DNA from: Planctomycetota bacterium
GTDB taxonomy: Bacteria; Planctomycetota; PUPC01
Direction: 5' to 3'
Length of the DNA: 13,329 bases
Assembly: GCA_003559755.1 (NCBI GenBank)
Contig: PWKM01000051.1
Coordinates: 1-13,329 of the forward strand
In this document: positions 1-8,926 of the stretch, piece by piece
Numbering within the stretch: the stretch's first letter is position 1
Layout of the letters: every line of letters starts with the position of its first letter
Program-made: the position numbers and the translations under genes
Notes under the pieces: generated by a model
Told to the model about the DNA's origin: nothing
The model's input: the letters and a program-made list of their open reading frames with translations, nothing else
The model's database searches: none

Positions 1-2134
1 CGAGGGTCGATTCGACATATCGGCGCAGAGCGTCATCCGGCTGCCGGGCTCGCACGCTGTGCAGGAGTGCGATGAGAAAGATCACGTCTGCCCGCTCCTC
101 GCCGGAGAATTCCAACGTTCGGAGTTGGTCCAGGGCGGTCTCGTAGTTTCTCTCACGGATATGCAGGCCGACCAGGCCCATCCTGGCGGCGCGGTGGTTT
201 TCGTCTATCTCTAATGCCTGCTCCAGATGCTCGCGGGCGTCGGCGTCCTGTCCCTTCTGCAGGTACAGCATGCCCAGTCCGAAGTGGAGGGCGGCGTTGT
301 CAGGGAGCAGGAAGCGTTGGCCGCGGTCCAGGGCGGTCAGATAGTGTTCTATCGCCTGATCCAACTGCCCGGCGGCCTGATAGGCCTCGGCCAGGTGCAC
401 AAACGGCATCAGGCATTCGGGGTCGAGGGCAATTGCCCGCCTGAAGCTTCTCTCCGCGTTCACCAGGTCACCTTCCGACAGATATACATGCCCCCTGACG
501 CGTGCGTCCGTCGGATGGGTCGGCGGCGGCAGCGGAGCGTCCGGTTCGGCGGCCTGGGGGCTCGGTCCCGGCTGGACGAGCAGGCGGGCCTCCTGGATGA
601 GGGCCTGGCCGCTGTCCGCGCTATGAAGAGCTTCGGTCAACCAGGGGATGACCTTGTCGTAGTTGCCCAGACCGCGTTCCGACTCGCCCAGGATCAGGTA
701 CACCCTGGGGTCGAGGTTCCTCGGCCTGTTGGGGATATCCAGTACCCTCAGGGATTGGTCCTTCGCGATGTCGTAGTATCCGCTGATCAGATACAGGCGG
801 GCCAGATGAATGCGTGCGGGAACGAAATTGGGGCGGACCTGGAGGACTCGCCGGAAATGGTCGATCCCCCGTTCGGAAGCTTCGATGCGGGCAATCCCCG
901 ACATGGCCAGACCGCTGATGTGCTGGAAACGCTCGACGTTCGTCCGCGGCCTGGTGATCAGGGAGAGTTCGTCCATCGCCCTGTTGTACTGCCCGTCGCC
1001 CATATAGGGCAGTGCCACAGCCAGGCGGCGGGCGACCGGGTCGTGCCGGGCGGGGCCGAGGTTGGCGGACGCCCGGTAGTTGCCAAGCCGCAGGTACTGA
1101 GCGGCGAGAAACTCGCGAATTACTTCTTCATCCGGCCTGGCAGAGAGAATCGGGGAGAGCAAGGCGACGGCGCGGTTCAGAACCGCCTCCGTCTCCTCGG
1201 TACGCCCCGCCGCGGCAAACTGCTCGGCCTGGGCAGCCAGGGCCCTGGCGCGTACAAGCGCCGCCTGCGCGGTGTCGCAACCGGGCATCCTGTCCGCTCG
1301 ATCTGCCCTTTCGATTGCCTCGGTGAGCGCTCCTTTATTGAGGAGCAGCGTGGCCAGGAATATCTCGGACTGCGGGTCTCCTGTTCTGATGTCGGCCTCG
1401 CCGGCCCGTTCCAGGTGGCTGACGGCCCGGTGGAAGTACAGCTTTGCGGCTGCCAGGTGCTCCGCCAGCCCCAGCCCGGCCACGTCCGGTTCCTGTTCGA
1501 GCCAACTGTCATAGAATGCATCTACGGGAGCAAACTGTCCCGACATCATGCCGGCCAGCGCTTCCTCCGGCACGGCGGCGCCCCCCAGTTCCTCCAGGAT
1601 CAATACAACCTGTCGAGCGTGGTACCGGAACAGGGCATGCTTCGCCCGGCCGGCGAGGGCGTATGGGCGTCCCATGTCGGGATGTTCCTCGGCGATATCG
1701 AGAGCCGACTGGGCGATCTCCCGGAATGCGTCGGGTTGCTGGCGTGCGCGGGGGAGTCCGTTCAGGGCATCGAGTTCGATGTGCAGGAGGCCGAGTCGGG
1801 CGTCCGGCGAGTCGGGCTCCAGCTCGAGAGCCCGGTTGAAATCGCGGCGGGCTGCATCGTGGTCCGGGGGGTGTTGGCGGAGGCGAGAGTTCCCCCGCAG
1901 CAGGAGCACGTCGGTTCGCTCCGGCTCATATATCAACATCTGGTTCAGGATCTGGATGGCCTGGTCCACCTCGCCTCGGGCAAGGTGTCGGTTGACGTCT
2001 GCGATGGTGGGTCGCCGAGGCGGGCGCATGGACAGGGCAACCACGAGGGCCAGCAGGGCGACCCCGGCCGCTACGAGGAGCAGAGCCGGCCAGTGGGCCC
2101 GGCGGTCCGTTCGATTTCTCGCGGCGGCAGTCAT
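1..2134 (-). CDS. Membrane-anchored TPR repeat protein, 3' part outside window
   Basis: Reading the minus strand from the ATG at 2134 gives one open frame of 711 codons that runs off the window at base 1, so the C-terminus is missing. Residues 16-35 form one hydrophobic segment (WPALLLVAAGVALLALVVAL) after a basic N-terminus, which suggests a signal anchor with the rest outside the cytoplasm. The remainder is helical with tetratricopeptide repeats. The first lies at about residues 45-75 (a GEVDQAIQILNQML stretch), and clearer ones are near the C-terminal end (YLSEGDLVNAERSFRRAIAL, AYQAAGQLDQAIEHYLTAL, GQDADAREHLEQALEID). The start codon overlaps the upstream TPR gene's stop in an ATGA arrangement, so translation is probably coupled. 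TPR arrays bind proteins. The partner and function cannot be told from sequence. A long open frame also exists on the opposite strand, but it lacks domains and is a GC-rich shadow. Confidence 0.85.
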   Translation of the reverse strand, partial: MTAAARNRTDRRAHWPALLLVAAGVALLALVVALSMRPPRRPTIADVNRHLARGEVDQAIQILNQMLIYEPERTDVLLLRGNSRLRQHPPDHDAARRDFNRALELEPDSPDARLGLLHIELDALNGLPRARQQPDAFREIAQSALDIAEEHPDMGRPYALAGRAKHALFRYHARQVVLILEELGGAAVPEEALAGMMSGQFAPVDAFYDSWLEQEPDVAGLGLAEHLAAAKLYFHRAVSHLERAGEADIRTGDPQSEIFLATLLLNKGALTEAIERADRADRMPGCDTAQAALVRARALAAQAEQFAAAGRTEETEAVLNRAVALLSPILSARPDEEVIREFLAAQYLRLGNYRASANLGPARHDPVARRLAVALPYMGDGQYNRAMDELSLITRPRTNVERFQHISGLAMSGIARIEASERGIDHFRRVLQVRPNFVPARIHLARLYLISGYYDIAKDQSLRVLDIPNRPRNLDPRVYLILGESERGLGNYDKVIPWLTEALHSADSGQALIQEARLLVQPGPSPQAAEPDAPLPPPTHPTDARVRGHVYLSEGDLVNAERSFRRAIALDPECLMPFVHLAEAYQAAGQLDQAIEHYLTALDRGQRFLLPDNAALHFGLGMLYLQKGQDADAREHLEQALEIDENHRAARMGLVGLHIRERNYETALDQLRTLEFSGEERADVIFLIALLHSVRARQPDDALRRYVESTL

Positions 2135-4293
2135 TGGCTGTTCCCCGTCATGGGCGGCATAGGCAGTTCGTCCCAGAAACGCCCTACGATCAGTTGATAG
2201 GTTGCCGGCCCGGTGGTGTAGGAGCCCACCGCCTGGCGGATACTCCGGTCGATGTACGGGTCTTCGTCCGCCGCCTTCCGGATTCCCTTCAGCCCGTGCC
2301 TTCGGACGTGGGAATATGCCGATTCCAGGATGGCTTCGCCCGCCGGATGGTCCGGGTCGAGCAGGACGATCAGGCGGGCGAACGAGATGGGGTCCTCATA
2401 CGCGGCGTTGTCGAAGAAAAGCAGGTGTGGGCCGATGATGTAATCGCTGGGTCCGGCGGCCGGCGAGGGCCGGACAGGGCAGGGGGGCTGCCCCTGCAGT
2501 TTCCGTACGAATTGGAGCGCTCGCCTGGCAGAGAGAGACGAAGCCAGATCGGCTCCTTCGAGTATCCGTGCGGCCCGCTCGGTCTGCCCGTCGAGCAGGC
2601 ACAGCCGAGCGAGGTGGAGCCGAGCGAGCGTGTAGTCCGGATGCTCGTCAACCAGTTCCTCGAGGATGTTCCTTGCTTCCTGACGGTCGGCGATAGCGAC
2701 AAGAAAGGCGAGACAGTATTTGGCGGCTGCATCCTGTTCCGACTGCTCTTGCAACAGCTTGAGCTCGGTCGATGGGATGTTCAAGGGCGCATTCTCGGCA
2801 GTGTAACCCCGGGCTGCAACGATCCCTGCCACCACGTAATAAGCCCGCTGCCGGTCGACAGCGGCGCGGAGCAGCGAGCTGGCGGTCTCCCGAATGACTC
2901 CGTAATCCATTTGCCATACTGCCGACGCCGCCCAGAAACGGAGCGCATATTCTGCGACGACGCGGTGTTCTTCCTCTGTGGCCAGGCCCCCCTCGGCCCG
3001 GTTCAACCAGTTCCAAACATTTCGGGCGGTATCGGCGGCCTGCGGTGCTTCGCGCCGGTGGCCGAGAGCACTGGCGACAGCGGCCAGGCGTGACCAGGGC
3101 GGTTGATAGCCGGCGTTGGCGACCTTGGAAAAACTTTGAAAAGCGGACATGTGCTGGCCGGACCGGTTCTCCGCCAGGGCCAGGTGAAAGAGGACTGCGT
3201 TGTCTTCCGGGAAGTGGCGATGCGCCCTGTCGAGGTGGTCGACGGCCTCGGAGAGCCGGCCAAGCCGCAGGGCAGCCAACCCTTTCACATAGCTCGCCCG
3301 GGCACTCTCAGGTCGGGCGGCGAGTATGTTGTCGGCCACCGTGTTGGCGTCGATGTGGCGGCCTGACTGTAGATAGAGCTCGGCGAGCCGAAGCTGCGGC
3401 TCCAGGCGCCCGGGCGACCGGTCGAGGATATGGCGTACCTGGGCGACTGCCCGGTCAGGCAAGTCGGAGTGTTCCAGCGCTCGTGCCAGGCAATACCGGA
3501 TCCGGTCCTCGGCGGCGGGCGGGGGAGGGGGCTCGGTTTCCAACAGGGCCTCGCATCGTGCCCGTGCTCGATCCGGCTGTCCCCTGGCCAGGTCGATATA
3601 AGCGAGCGTCAGATGAGTGGGGTAGAACGGCGATCCGTCGATCTCAATTGACCGTTGAAGGCGGTCCAGGCCCCGTCTTTCGAGTTCGACGGCCTCCCCC
3701 AGGTCCCGGAGGTTCTCCAACCACTGGACGGTATTTTCGAACGCCCGGCCTTCAGCTAGCAACAGCCGCCGGGCGCCGACGAGATCGTAATTGTCCAACC
3801 GTTTTTCGATTCCTCTGGTGTGCGTTTGCCTCATCAGCTCGGTCAGTTCTCGGCGGACCCGCCGGGCGATGTCCCACGCCCGGGCGATGTCGCGCCGACC
3901 CAGGTAGTCCAACCGCATTTTCTCGACCAGGGTAGACCGAACGGGCTCCGGGTCGAGGACGACGCGGCGGTAGGCGTCGATCTGCTGTTGCCAGATCAGA
4001 TCGTTTTCAGAGGCGGGCGCCACAAGGAGTGCCGTATCTCGGACGGGCTGGAGCGGGTCGAAGAGTTCCGGTCTGCTCGTTGCGAAGGCCAGCCAGTCTT
4101 CGGGGGAGGCATCGTCCCCCGGGTCGGGTATGCCGAGGTCCGGCGCATGCCCACGGTGTGTTCCGGCCACGGGGAAGGCGATTATCAGGGCCAGGGCGAC
4201 CCCGAAAAGTGCAGCCAGGGCCAGTATCCACAGGCCGGCGGCGCGGCCGGTTCGGCGGCCGGGCACTGCTGTCAGGGGCGGGCTAGCCATCAT
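2131..4293 (-). CDS. Membrane-anchored TPR repeat protein, 720 aa
   Basis: A basic N-terminus is followed by one hydrophobic segment at residues 20-44 (LWILALAALFGVALALIIAF), then a large soluble part. TPR-like helix pairs are visible at about residues 225-255, 264-295, 298-331, 332-365 and 366-395, with further helical repeats around 520-600 (a DRQEARNILEELVDEHPDYT stretch). The last 120 residues do not look like TPRs and I do not recognise them. The gene overlaps the end of the response regulator gene by 11 bases and the start of the next TPR gene by 4 bases, so kinase, regulator and both TPR proteins look like one operon. Two consecutive ATG codons (4293 and 4290) are possible starts, and no strong Shine-Dalgarno site decides between them. 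A role as structural or scaffolding partner of the signalling pair is inference. Confidence 0.88.
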   Translation of the reverse strand: MMASPPLTAVPGRRTGRAAGLWILALAALFGVALALIIAFPVAGTHRGHAPDLGIPDPGDDASPEDWLAFATSRPELFDPLQPVRDTALLVAPASENDLIWQQQIDAYRRVVLDPEPVRSTLVEKMRLDYLGRRDIARAWDIARRVRRELTELMRQTHTRGIEKRLDNYDLVGARRLLLAEGRAFENTVQWLENLRDLGEAVELERRGLDRLQRSIEIDGSPFYPTHLTLAYIDLARGQPDRARARCEALLETEPPPPPAAEDRIRYCLARALEHSDLPDRAVAQVRHILDRSPGRLEPQLRLAELYLQSGRHIDANTVADNILAARPESARASYVKGLAALRLGRLSEAVDHLDRAHRHFPEDNAVLFHLALAENRSGQHMSAFQSFSKVANAGYQPPWSRLAAVASALGHRREAPQAADTARNVWNWLNRAEGGLATEEEHRVVAEYALRFWAASAVWQMDYGVIRETASSLLRAAVDRQRAYYVVAGIVAARGYTAENAPLNIPSTELKLLQEQSEQDAAAKYCLAFLVAIADRQEARNILEELVDEHPDYTLARLHLARLCLLDGQTERAARILEGADLASSLSARRALQFVRKLQGQPPCPVRPSPAAGPSDYIIGPHLLFFDNAAYEDPISFARLIVLLDPDHPAGEAILESAYSHVRRHGLKGIRKAADEDPYIDRSIRQAVGSYTTGPATYQLIVGRFWDELPMPPMTGNSQ

Positions 4294-5707
4294 TCTCGGA
4301 GCTTTCGGGCGGCTCGAGGCCGAATTTTCGCATCTTCTTGAACAGCGTGCTTCGGTTGATCTCGAGCGCTTCGGCAGTGTCGGATCGAGACCAGTTGTGT
4401 GCCTCGAGTGCCCGGCGAAGGATGACTCTCTCCGGTTCCTCGAGTGCTTCTTTGAGGGGCACTACCTCGGAATCATCCGCCAGCACATACTGGTCGGGTA
4501 CGTCGGCCGTCTCATCGAAGGGCAGGTCCTCGAGCGTGATCTCGCCCCCGTTACACAGGATGACGGCCCGTTCGATCGCGTTCTCCAGCTCTCGGACATT
4601 GCCCGGCCAGTCGTGTTTGTGCATTCGGGCGATTGCCTCGTCCGAGATGCCGTTGATCTCTTTGTCATTCTCTTCGGCGTATTTCCTGGTGAAGTGCTCG
4701 GCGAGCAGGCGAAGGTCACGCAGACGCTCCCGCAGTGGCGGGATGTGGAGACTCAGCACCTTTATGCGGTAGAACAGGTCTTCACGGAACCGTCCCGCCT
4801 CGACCTCTTCCTCCAGGTCTTTGTTGGTGGCCACGATGAGACGCACATCGGTCTTGATGGTCCTGTTGTCGCCCACCCTCTCGAAGACGCGGTCCTGGAT
4901 CACCCGGAGCAGTTTAATCTGCATCGACAGGGGGGCGTCGCCGATCTCGTCGAGGAAAACGGTTCCGCCGTTGGCCACCTGGAACTTGCCTTCCTTGTCG
5001 GCAACGGCACCGGTGAATGCTCCTTTGGCATGCCCGAACAGCTCGCTTTCGAGCAGCGACTCGGGCAGTGATCCGCAGGATACTTCGACGAACGGTTTGT
5101 CTTCGCGAGCTGAGCGGGAGTGGATGGTCCGGGCGACCAGCGTTTTGCCCACTCCGCTCTCGCCGGTGAGCATCACGGTAGCCCGGGAATCGGCGACCGA
5201 ATCGAGCATCTCGAGCAGTTTTTGCATATTGTGGTCGCGGCCGATCAACGCGGAGTCGCCGGCGAGGAGGCCGAGTTGTTTCTTGAGCCGGATGTTCTCC
5301 TTCTTGAGCTGCTGCTGCTCGAGTGCCCGGTTGAGGATCATCTTGACGCTGTCGTCGATCAACGGCTTTGTGATGTAGTCGTATGCACCTTCCTTGATGG
5401 CGCGGACGGCCCCCTCGATCTGGCCGTATCCGGTGATAAGGATCACGGCGGTTTCGGCGTGGTCATTGTTCACCGCGTTCAGCACGTCGAAGCCGGTGAC
5501 CTCGGGCATGTTGACGTCGGTGAGGACTACGTCGAACGCTCTCTCTTTCAGGTAGTCGAGAGCTTCCTTTCCGCTGGTGGCCGACTCGACCTCGTAGCCG
5601 TCGAGCCGCAGAAACTCGGCCAGAGAACGGCATTCGATCAGGTCGTCGTCCACAACCAGAACAGAGCCGGAGAATGTGTTGTCTGCCGCTTTGGCTCCCC
5701 GTGTCAT
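4283..5707 (-). CDS. NtrC-family sigma-54-dependent response regulator
   Basis: This 474-aa protein has the full NtrC layout. An N-terminal receiver domain (about 14-130) has the acidic pocket D20-D22, phosphoacceptor D64 (in VVLTDVNMPE), T92 and K114. A central AAA+ domain (about 150-390) has Walker A GESGVGKT (182-189), the sigma-54-contacting GAFTGA loop (229-234) and Walker B GGTVFLDEIG (247-256). A Fis-type helix-turn-helix follows at about 428-465 (SRSDTAEALEINRSTLFKKM). All key residues are present, so it should hydrolyse ATP and activate sigma-54 RNA polymerase when phosphorylated. It starts 14 bases after the histidine kinase stop, with AGGAG seven bases before the ATG. The kinase next door is the likely phosphate donor. 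The family assignment is firm. The regulon is unknown, and I give no symbol because NtrC, AtoC, ZraR and others share this layout. Confidence 0.96.
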   Translation of the reverse strand: MTRGAKAADNTFSGSVLVVDDDLIECRSLAEFLRLDGYEVESATSGKEALDYLKERAFDVVLTDVNMPEVTGFDVLNAVNNDHAETAVILITGYGQIEGAVRAIKEGAYDYITKPLIDDSVKMILNRALEQQQLKKENIRLKKQLGLLAGDSALIGRDHNMQKLLEMLDSVADSRATVMLTGESGVGKTLVARTIHSRSAREDKPFVEVSCGSLPESLLESELFGHAKGAFTGAVADKEGKFQVANGGTVFLDEIGDAPLSMQIKLLRVIQDRVFERVGDNRTIKTDVRLIVATNKDLEEEVEAGRFREDLFYRIKVLSLHIPPLRERLRDLRLLAEHFTRKYAEENDKEINGISDEAIARMHKHDWPGNVRELENAIERAVILCNGGEITLEDLPFDETADVPDQYVLADDSEVVPLKEALEEPERVILRRALEAHNWSRSDTAEALEINRSTLFKKMRKFGLEPPESSENDG

Positions 5708-5721
5708 AGATGGGCTCCTGT

Positions 5722-7455
5722 TCAGCTTGCCGGTATTGTGATGGTGAAGGTGGTCCCTTCGCCCTGGTTGGTTTGAACGGAGATACTACCTCCGTGTTTC
5801 TCGACGATGTCGTGGCAGATGGCGAGGCCCAGGCCGGTCCCCTCGCCGGTATTCTTGGTGGTAAAAAACGGGTCGAACGCCCGCTCGACAACGTCCGGGG
5901 GCATGCCGCAGCCAGTGTCCGACACGGTAACCAATATCGTATCGTCCTGCATACGGCTTCGGAAGGTGAGCTTGCCGCCGTCTTTCATCGCGTCACAGGC
6001 GTTCTTGATCAGGTTGAGGAAGACCTGGATCAACTCGCCGCATTGCATTTCCGGGAGGCCGTCATCGAGGTCGTGGATGAGCTCGATGCCCTGTTGGTCG
6101 AGCCGGTGGCGAATCGTCTGGGCGGCATCGTGAATCACTTCGTTGATGCTGGTCTCCGCCCGGGCGGGGTAGGTGCTGCGCGAGAACTCGAGCAGCGAGC
6201 TGACGATCCCCACCATCCGCTCGAGCCCCTTCTTCGATTCGACCAGGTACTCGCGGGTGGGGTCGTCGTCATCTTTCAGGGCGATGGACAGGTTGATGAA
6301 CCGGAGAATGCCGTCCAACGGGTTATTGAGCTCATGTGCCACTCGTGCCGCCAGTTTGCCGATGACGGCGTGTCGCTCGGAGGCGGCGAGCCGCTTCTCC
6401 ATCTGCACCCGCTCGGTAACATCCTGTGCGACCACCACGCCGCCGCTGATCCGGCCCCGACCATCGCGAAGCGGCGAGACCGAGATATCGAGCACGCGGC
6501 GGTCGGGAGGCAACCCTTCTCGCTCGGGCAGGTAGTCGGCGTTGCTGCAATGGATCACGCGGCCGTCACGGACGACGGCATCGAGCACCCCGTCCCATTC
6601 CAGGCCGTCGCATACGATTGACAGGTTGCGGAGGGCCGGGTCCAGTTCCCCGGTCGGATCAATGCCGAGGATAGAGCGGGCCGGCGGGTTGTGAAAGGTC
6701 AAGCGATAGTTATCGTCAAACGCCACCACCCCCATGGTTATGCTGGCCAGGATGCTCTCGTTGAAATTCGTCAGCCGGGCCAGTTCCTGGTTGGTGCGCT
6801 GAAGTTCGGCGAAGGCGTTGTCGAGCTGGCGGTGCAGTTCGACATTAAAATCGCGCAGTGCGTCGTGCTGCTGTGCCTGGTGGACGGAGCCGGCGGAGAA
6901 CCCGGATATCGCCAGCATCCTGCCCACGTCGGCCGCATCGAAGGACTGGCCCGACCTCTTGTCGCACAAGCTCAGAACGCCGAGCAGTTCGCCCTGATGG
7001 AGGATCGGGACCGATGCGAATGAGTTGGTCTCATATCGGTCCGAGTCGCGACTCTCGAACTCGTCAGACTGGTCGATATCCTCGACGAAGACGCCTTCGC
7101 GGGTCTGAGCCACCGTGCCGGCCACCCCGGTCCCCAACCGCTGGCGGACACCGAGCAGGGACTTTCCCTTCGGGCCTTCTGCGGCGGCCAGCTCGAGGTC
7201 CCCGGTCTCCTTGTCGAGAAGGAAGATCGAGCCGGACTGACAGTCGAAGAGCAGGAGGCACTTCTGCAACAGCGATTGCAGAAGCTCCCGGGTCTCGGCG
7301 TTCGTATTGAGGTCGCCTAGCAACGATATGTTGTCCAAGTGGTCACCGAGTCTTTCTCTGCTGGATTGGACGTCGCTGAGCGGCGCGTTCTCCGAAGCGG
7401 CTTCTTCTGCCGGTGAGCATGCCTTGTTTGGGGACGGTTGCCCCTTCTCTGACAT
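5722..7455 (-). CDS. Soluble GAF-PAS sensor histidine kinase
   Basis: The 577-aa protein has no membrane segment or signal peptide, so it should sense a cytoplasmic cue. Domains in order: a GAF domain at about 50-195 (ILHQGELLGVLSLCDKRSGQ), a short coiled coil at about 200-228, a PAS domain at about 235-350 (ending VVVAQDVTERV), a HisKA dimerisation domain with phosphoacceptor H374 in RVAHELNNPLDGIL, and a HATPase domain with N box NLIKNACDA (481-489), G1 DTGCGM (513-518), F box FDPFFTT (527-533) and G2 GTGLGLA (539-545). All catalytic motifs are intact. The H-box and the downstream NtrC-type regulator place it with the NtrB-like kinases. A GGAG lies eight bases before the ATG, and a good promoter lies about 50-80 bases upstream. 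The ligand of the GAF or PAS domain cannot be predicted. Confidence 0.95.
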   Translation of the reverse strand: MSEKGQPSPNKACSPAEEAASENAPLSDVQSSRERLGDHLDNISLLGDLNTNAETRELLQSLLQKCLLLFDCQSGSIFLLDKETGDLELAAAEGPKGKSLLGVRQRLGTGVAGTVAQTREGVFVEDIDQSDEFESRDSDRYETNSFASVPILHQGELLGVLSLCDKRSGQSFDAADVGRMLAISGFSAGSVHQAQQHDALRDFNVELHRQLDNAFAELQRTNQELARLTNFNESILASITMGVVAFDDNYRLTFHNPPARSILGIDPTGELDPALRNLSIVCDGLEWDGVLDAVVRDGRVIHCSNADYLPEREGLPPDRRVLDISVSPLRDGRGRISGGVVVAQDVTERVQMEKRLAASERHAVIGKLAARVAHELNNPLDGILRFINLSIALKDDDDPTREYLVESKKGLERMVGIVSSLLEFSRSTYPARAETSINEVIHDAAQTIRHRLDQQGIELIHDLDDGLPEMQCGELIQVFLNLIKNACDAMKDGGKLTFRSRMQDDTILVTVSDTGCGMPPDVVERAFDPFFTTKNTGEGTGLGLAICHDIVEKHGGSISVQTNQGEGTTFTITIPAS

Positions 7456-7506
7456 GACGCAGTCTCCATGAGTCAGTCAGTGTAGTATTCGGCAGAACTA
7501 CTGTCT

Positions 7507-7535
7507 AATATAGGTTTTGTTCTTACTGATGTAAA
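7507..7535 (-). promoter_or_regulatory. Sigma-70-type promoter of the kinase-regulator-TPR operon
   Basis: On the minus strand TTTACA (7535-7530) and TATATT (7512-7507) are separated by exactly 17 bases. They lie in a locally AT-rich stretch of an otherwise GC-rich intergenic region. Transcription would start near 7500 and give a leader of about 45 bases before the kinase ATG at 7455. The match is by eye only. The position, spacing and base composition all agree. Confidence 0.7.
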
Positions 7536-7628
7536 GAAAAATGTTGCGAAAAATCCACATGGAGCAGGCGCGGGCCACGGCCGGGGCCGGAATCTTGCCT
7601 CGTTCGCTCGCGGTATCGGTCTGTCGGC

Positions 7629-8219
7629 TCAGATCACGCCTTTCGTGGATGGGACACCATCGGACCGCGGGTCGATGCGCACGGCCCGTCCGACGGCACG
7701 GGCCAGCGCCTTGAAGACGGCCTCACACATGTGGTGGGCATCGTCGCCGTACGGGACGGATACGTGCAGGGTCAGGCGGGCGTTGGATGCGAACGCCTGG
7801 AGAAACTCGCGGGCCAGACCGGCGTCGAAGCGTCCGATCTTCTCCTGGGGGAACTCGACGTTCCAAACCAGCAGGCCGCGCCCGCTGAAGTCGAGGGCCA
7901 CCCGGGCCAGGGCTTCGTCCATGGGGACGGATACGTCGGCGAACCGCTCGATCCCGGCTCGGTCGCCCAGCGCACGGTCGAGCGCCTGGCCCAAAGCGAT
8001 GCCCACGTCCTCGACCGTGTGATGGTCGTCGACGCCGGTATCGCCCACGGCGGAGATGGCCAGTGCGATGCCCGCGTGCTTTCCGAACAGGTCGAGCATG
8101 TGGTCGAGGAATCCGACGCCGGTCTCTGCCTCGGTTGCCCTGCGCTGGTCGAGGTTGAGTTCGACCTTGACCTCTGTCTCGCTTGTTTTCCGTGCGATTT
8201 CTGCGGCTCGTTCTGCCAT
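7629..8219 (-). CDS. hisB: Imidazoleglycerol-phosphate dehydratase HisB
   Basis: The 196-aa product is the usual length of a monofunctional HisB (EC 4.2.1.19). This enzyme dehydrates imidazole glycerol phosphate to imidazole acetol phosphate in histidine synthesis. The family's manganese-binding signatures are present: GFLDHMLDLFGKH (H40), DDHHTVEDVGIALGQAL (H66, H67, E70), DDAHHMCEAVFKALARA (H162, H163, E166), and the C-terminal substrate-binding tail ending PSTKGVI. There is no fused phosphatase domain. The ATG at 8219 lies two bases after the DUF502 stop, and its Shine-Dalgarno GGAG sits inside the end of that gene, so the two are translated together. No other histidine genes are in the window. 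After the stop codon I see no convincing terminator before the next promoter. Confidence 0.97.
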   Translation of the reverse strand: MAERAAEIARKTSETEVKVELNLDQRRATEAETGVGFLDHMLDLFGKHAGIALAISAVGDTGVDDHHTVEDVGIALGQALDRALGDRAGIERFADVSVPMDEALARVALDFSGRGLLVWNVEFPQEKIGRFDAGLAREFLQAFASNARLTLHVSVPYGDDAHHMCEAVFKALARAVGRAVRIDPRSDGVPSTKGVI

Positions 8220-8221
8220 GT

Positions 8222-8914
8222 TCAGGTCTCCTTTTGGGGCGGTTTGCCGCCTTCCCCCAGTGCCGAGGTGGGCGGCGGCCCGTTGATGCCCGCCGCCTTG
8301 CGCGGGGGAATGACTACGCCGGCGGAAACGATCAGTTTGACCGCCTCGTCGACGGTGAGGTCGAGCGGGGTGATCTCGGACCGCGGGAGAAAGATGGTGA
8401 ATCCCGTCAGGGGGGCGGGCGAGTTGGGGACAAACAGGGTCATCAGCGGCTCGCCGTTCTCATCGAGCAGATCGGTCATGCCGTGCCCGGTGATGAAGGC
8501 GATTGTGTGGATTCCACGGCGCGGATACTCGATACAGACCACCCGGTTGAACGGGATGGCCGTCTCCTGCAGGAAGAAGTCGCATACCTGTTTTACCGCG
8601 GGATACACCACCCGGATGACCGGTATCCGCCGGAATGCGTGGTCCAGTCGAAGGAAGATTACGCGGCCCATGTAGGTGGCGACGATGAAGCCGGTGAACC
8701 ATCCCACAAACAGCAGCAGAAGGAACGCGATGGCGGAGCCGACGAATACCTGCCAGCCCTCTTCCGGGATGCCGAATATCCTGTTGAAGTGGACGCCGAT
8801 CCGCTCGTGAATCCAGATGAGGAACACATAGAGCAGATAGATGGTCAGCAGCGTGGGCAGGAGTGATGCCAGCCCGGTCATCAACAGCCGATAGCGTTTT
8901 TGTATTTTGGCCAA
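8222..8914 (-). CDS. DUF502 family integral membrane protein
   Basis: The 230-aa product has two membrane segments at about residues 10-33 and 56-80. A soluble domain follows with the family's features: a basic stretch after the second segment (RIPVIRVVYPAVKQV), a central beta-rich part, and a FVPNSPAPLTGF motif where DUF502 proteins carry a similar proline-rich turn. The C-terminal 25 residues are low-complexity and probably disordered. DUF502 proteins are widespread in bacteria and plants (COV-like in plants), and no reaction is established for them. The start codon is TTG at 8914. No ATG fits, and a strong GGAGG (8921-8925) six bases upstream supports this start. The gene is sandwiched between argA-like and hisB genes with gaps of 12 and 2 bases, so it is cotranscribed with amino acid genes. 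Confidence 0.9.
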   Translation of the reverse strand: MAKIQKRYRLLMTGLASLLPTLLTIYLLYVFLIWIHERIGVHFNRIFGIPEEGWQVFVGSAIAFLLLLFVGWFTGFIVATYMGRVIFLRLDHAFRRIPVIRVVYPAVKQVCDFFLQETAIPFNRVVCIEYPRRGIHTIAFITGHGMTDLLDENGEPLMTLFVPNSPAPLTGFTIFLPRSEITPLDLTVDEAVKLIVSAGVVIPPRKAAGINGPPPTSALGEGGKPPQKET

Positions 8915-8926
8915 GTCAGGCCTCCG

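Noticed and set aside
227..2197. 656-codon open frame on the plus strand
   Set aside because: It lies opposite the second TPR gene. Its product is low-complexity and without domains, while the minus strand gives clear TPR repeats, a membrane anchor and coupled start/stop codons. High GC content makes such antisense frames common.
2134..3366. Plus-strand open frames opposite the first TPR gene and similar frames opposite the other genes
   Set aside because: No recognisable motifs and no ribosome-binding sites were seen. They mirror the codon periodicity of the minus-strand genes.
7570..7610. Terminator after hisB
   Set aside because: The GC-rich stretch has only a partial GGCC-based palindrome and no T-run directly after it on the minus strand.
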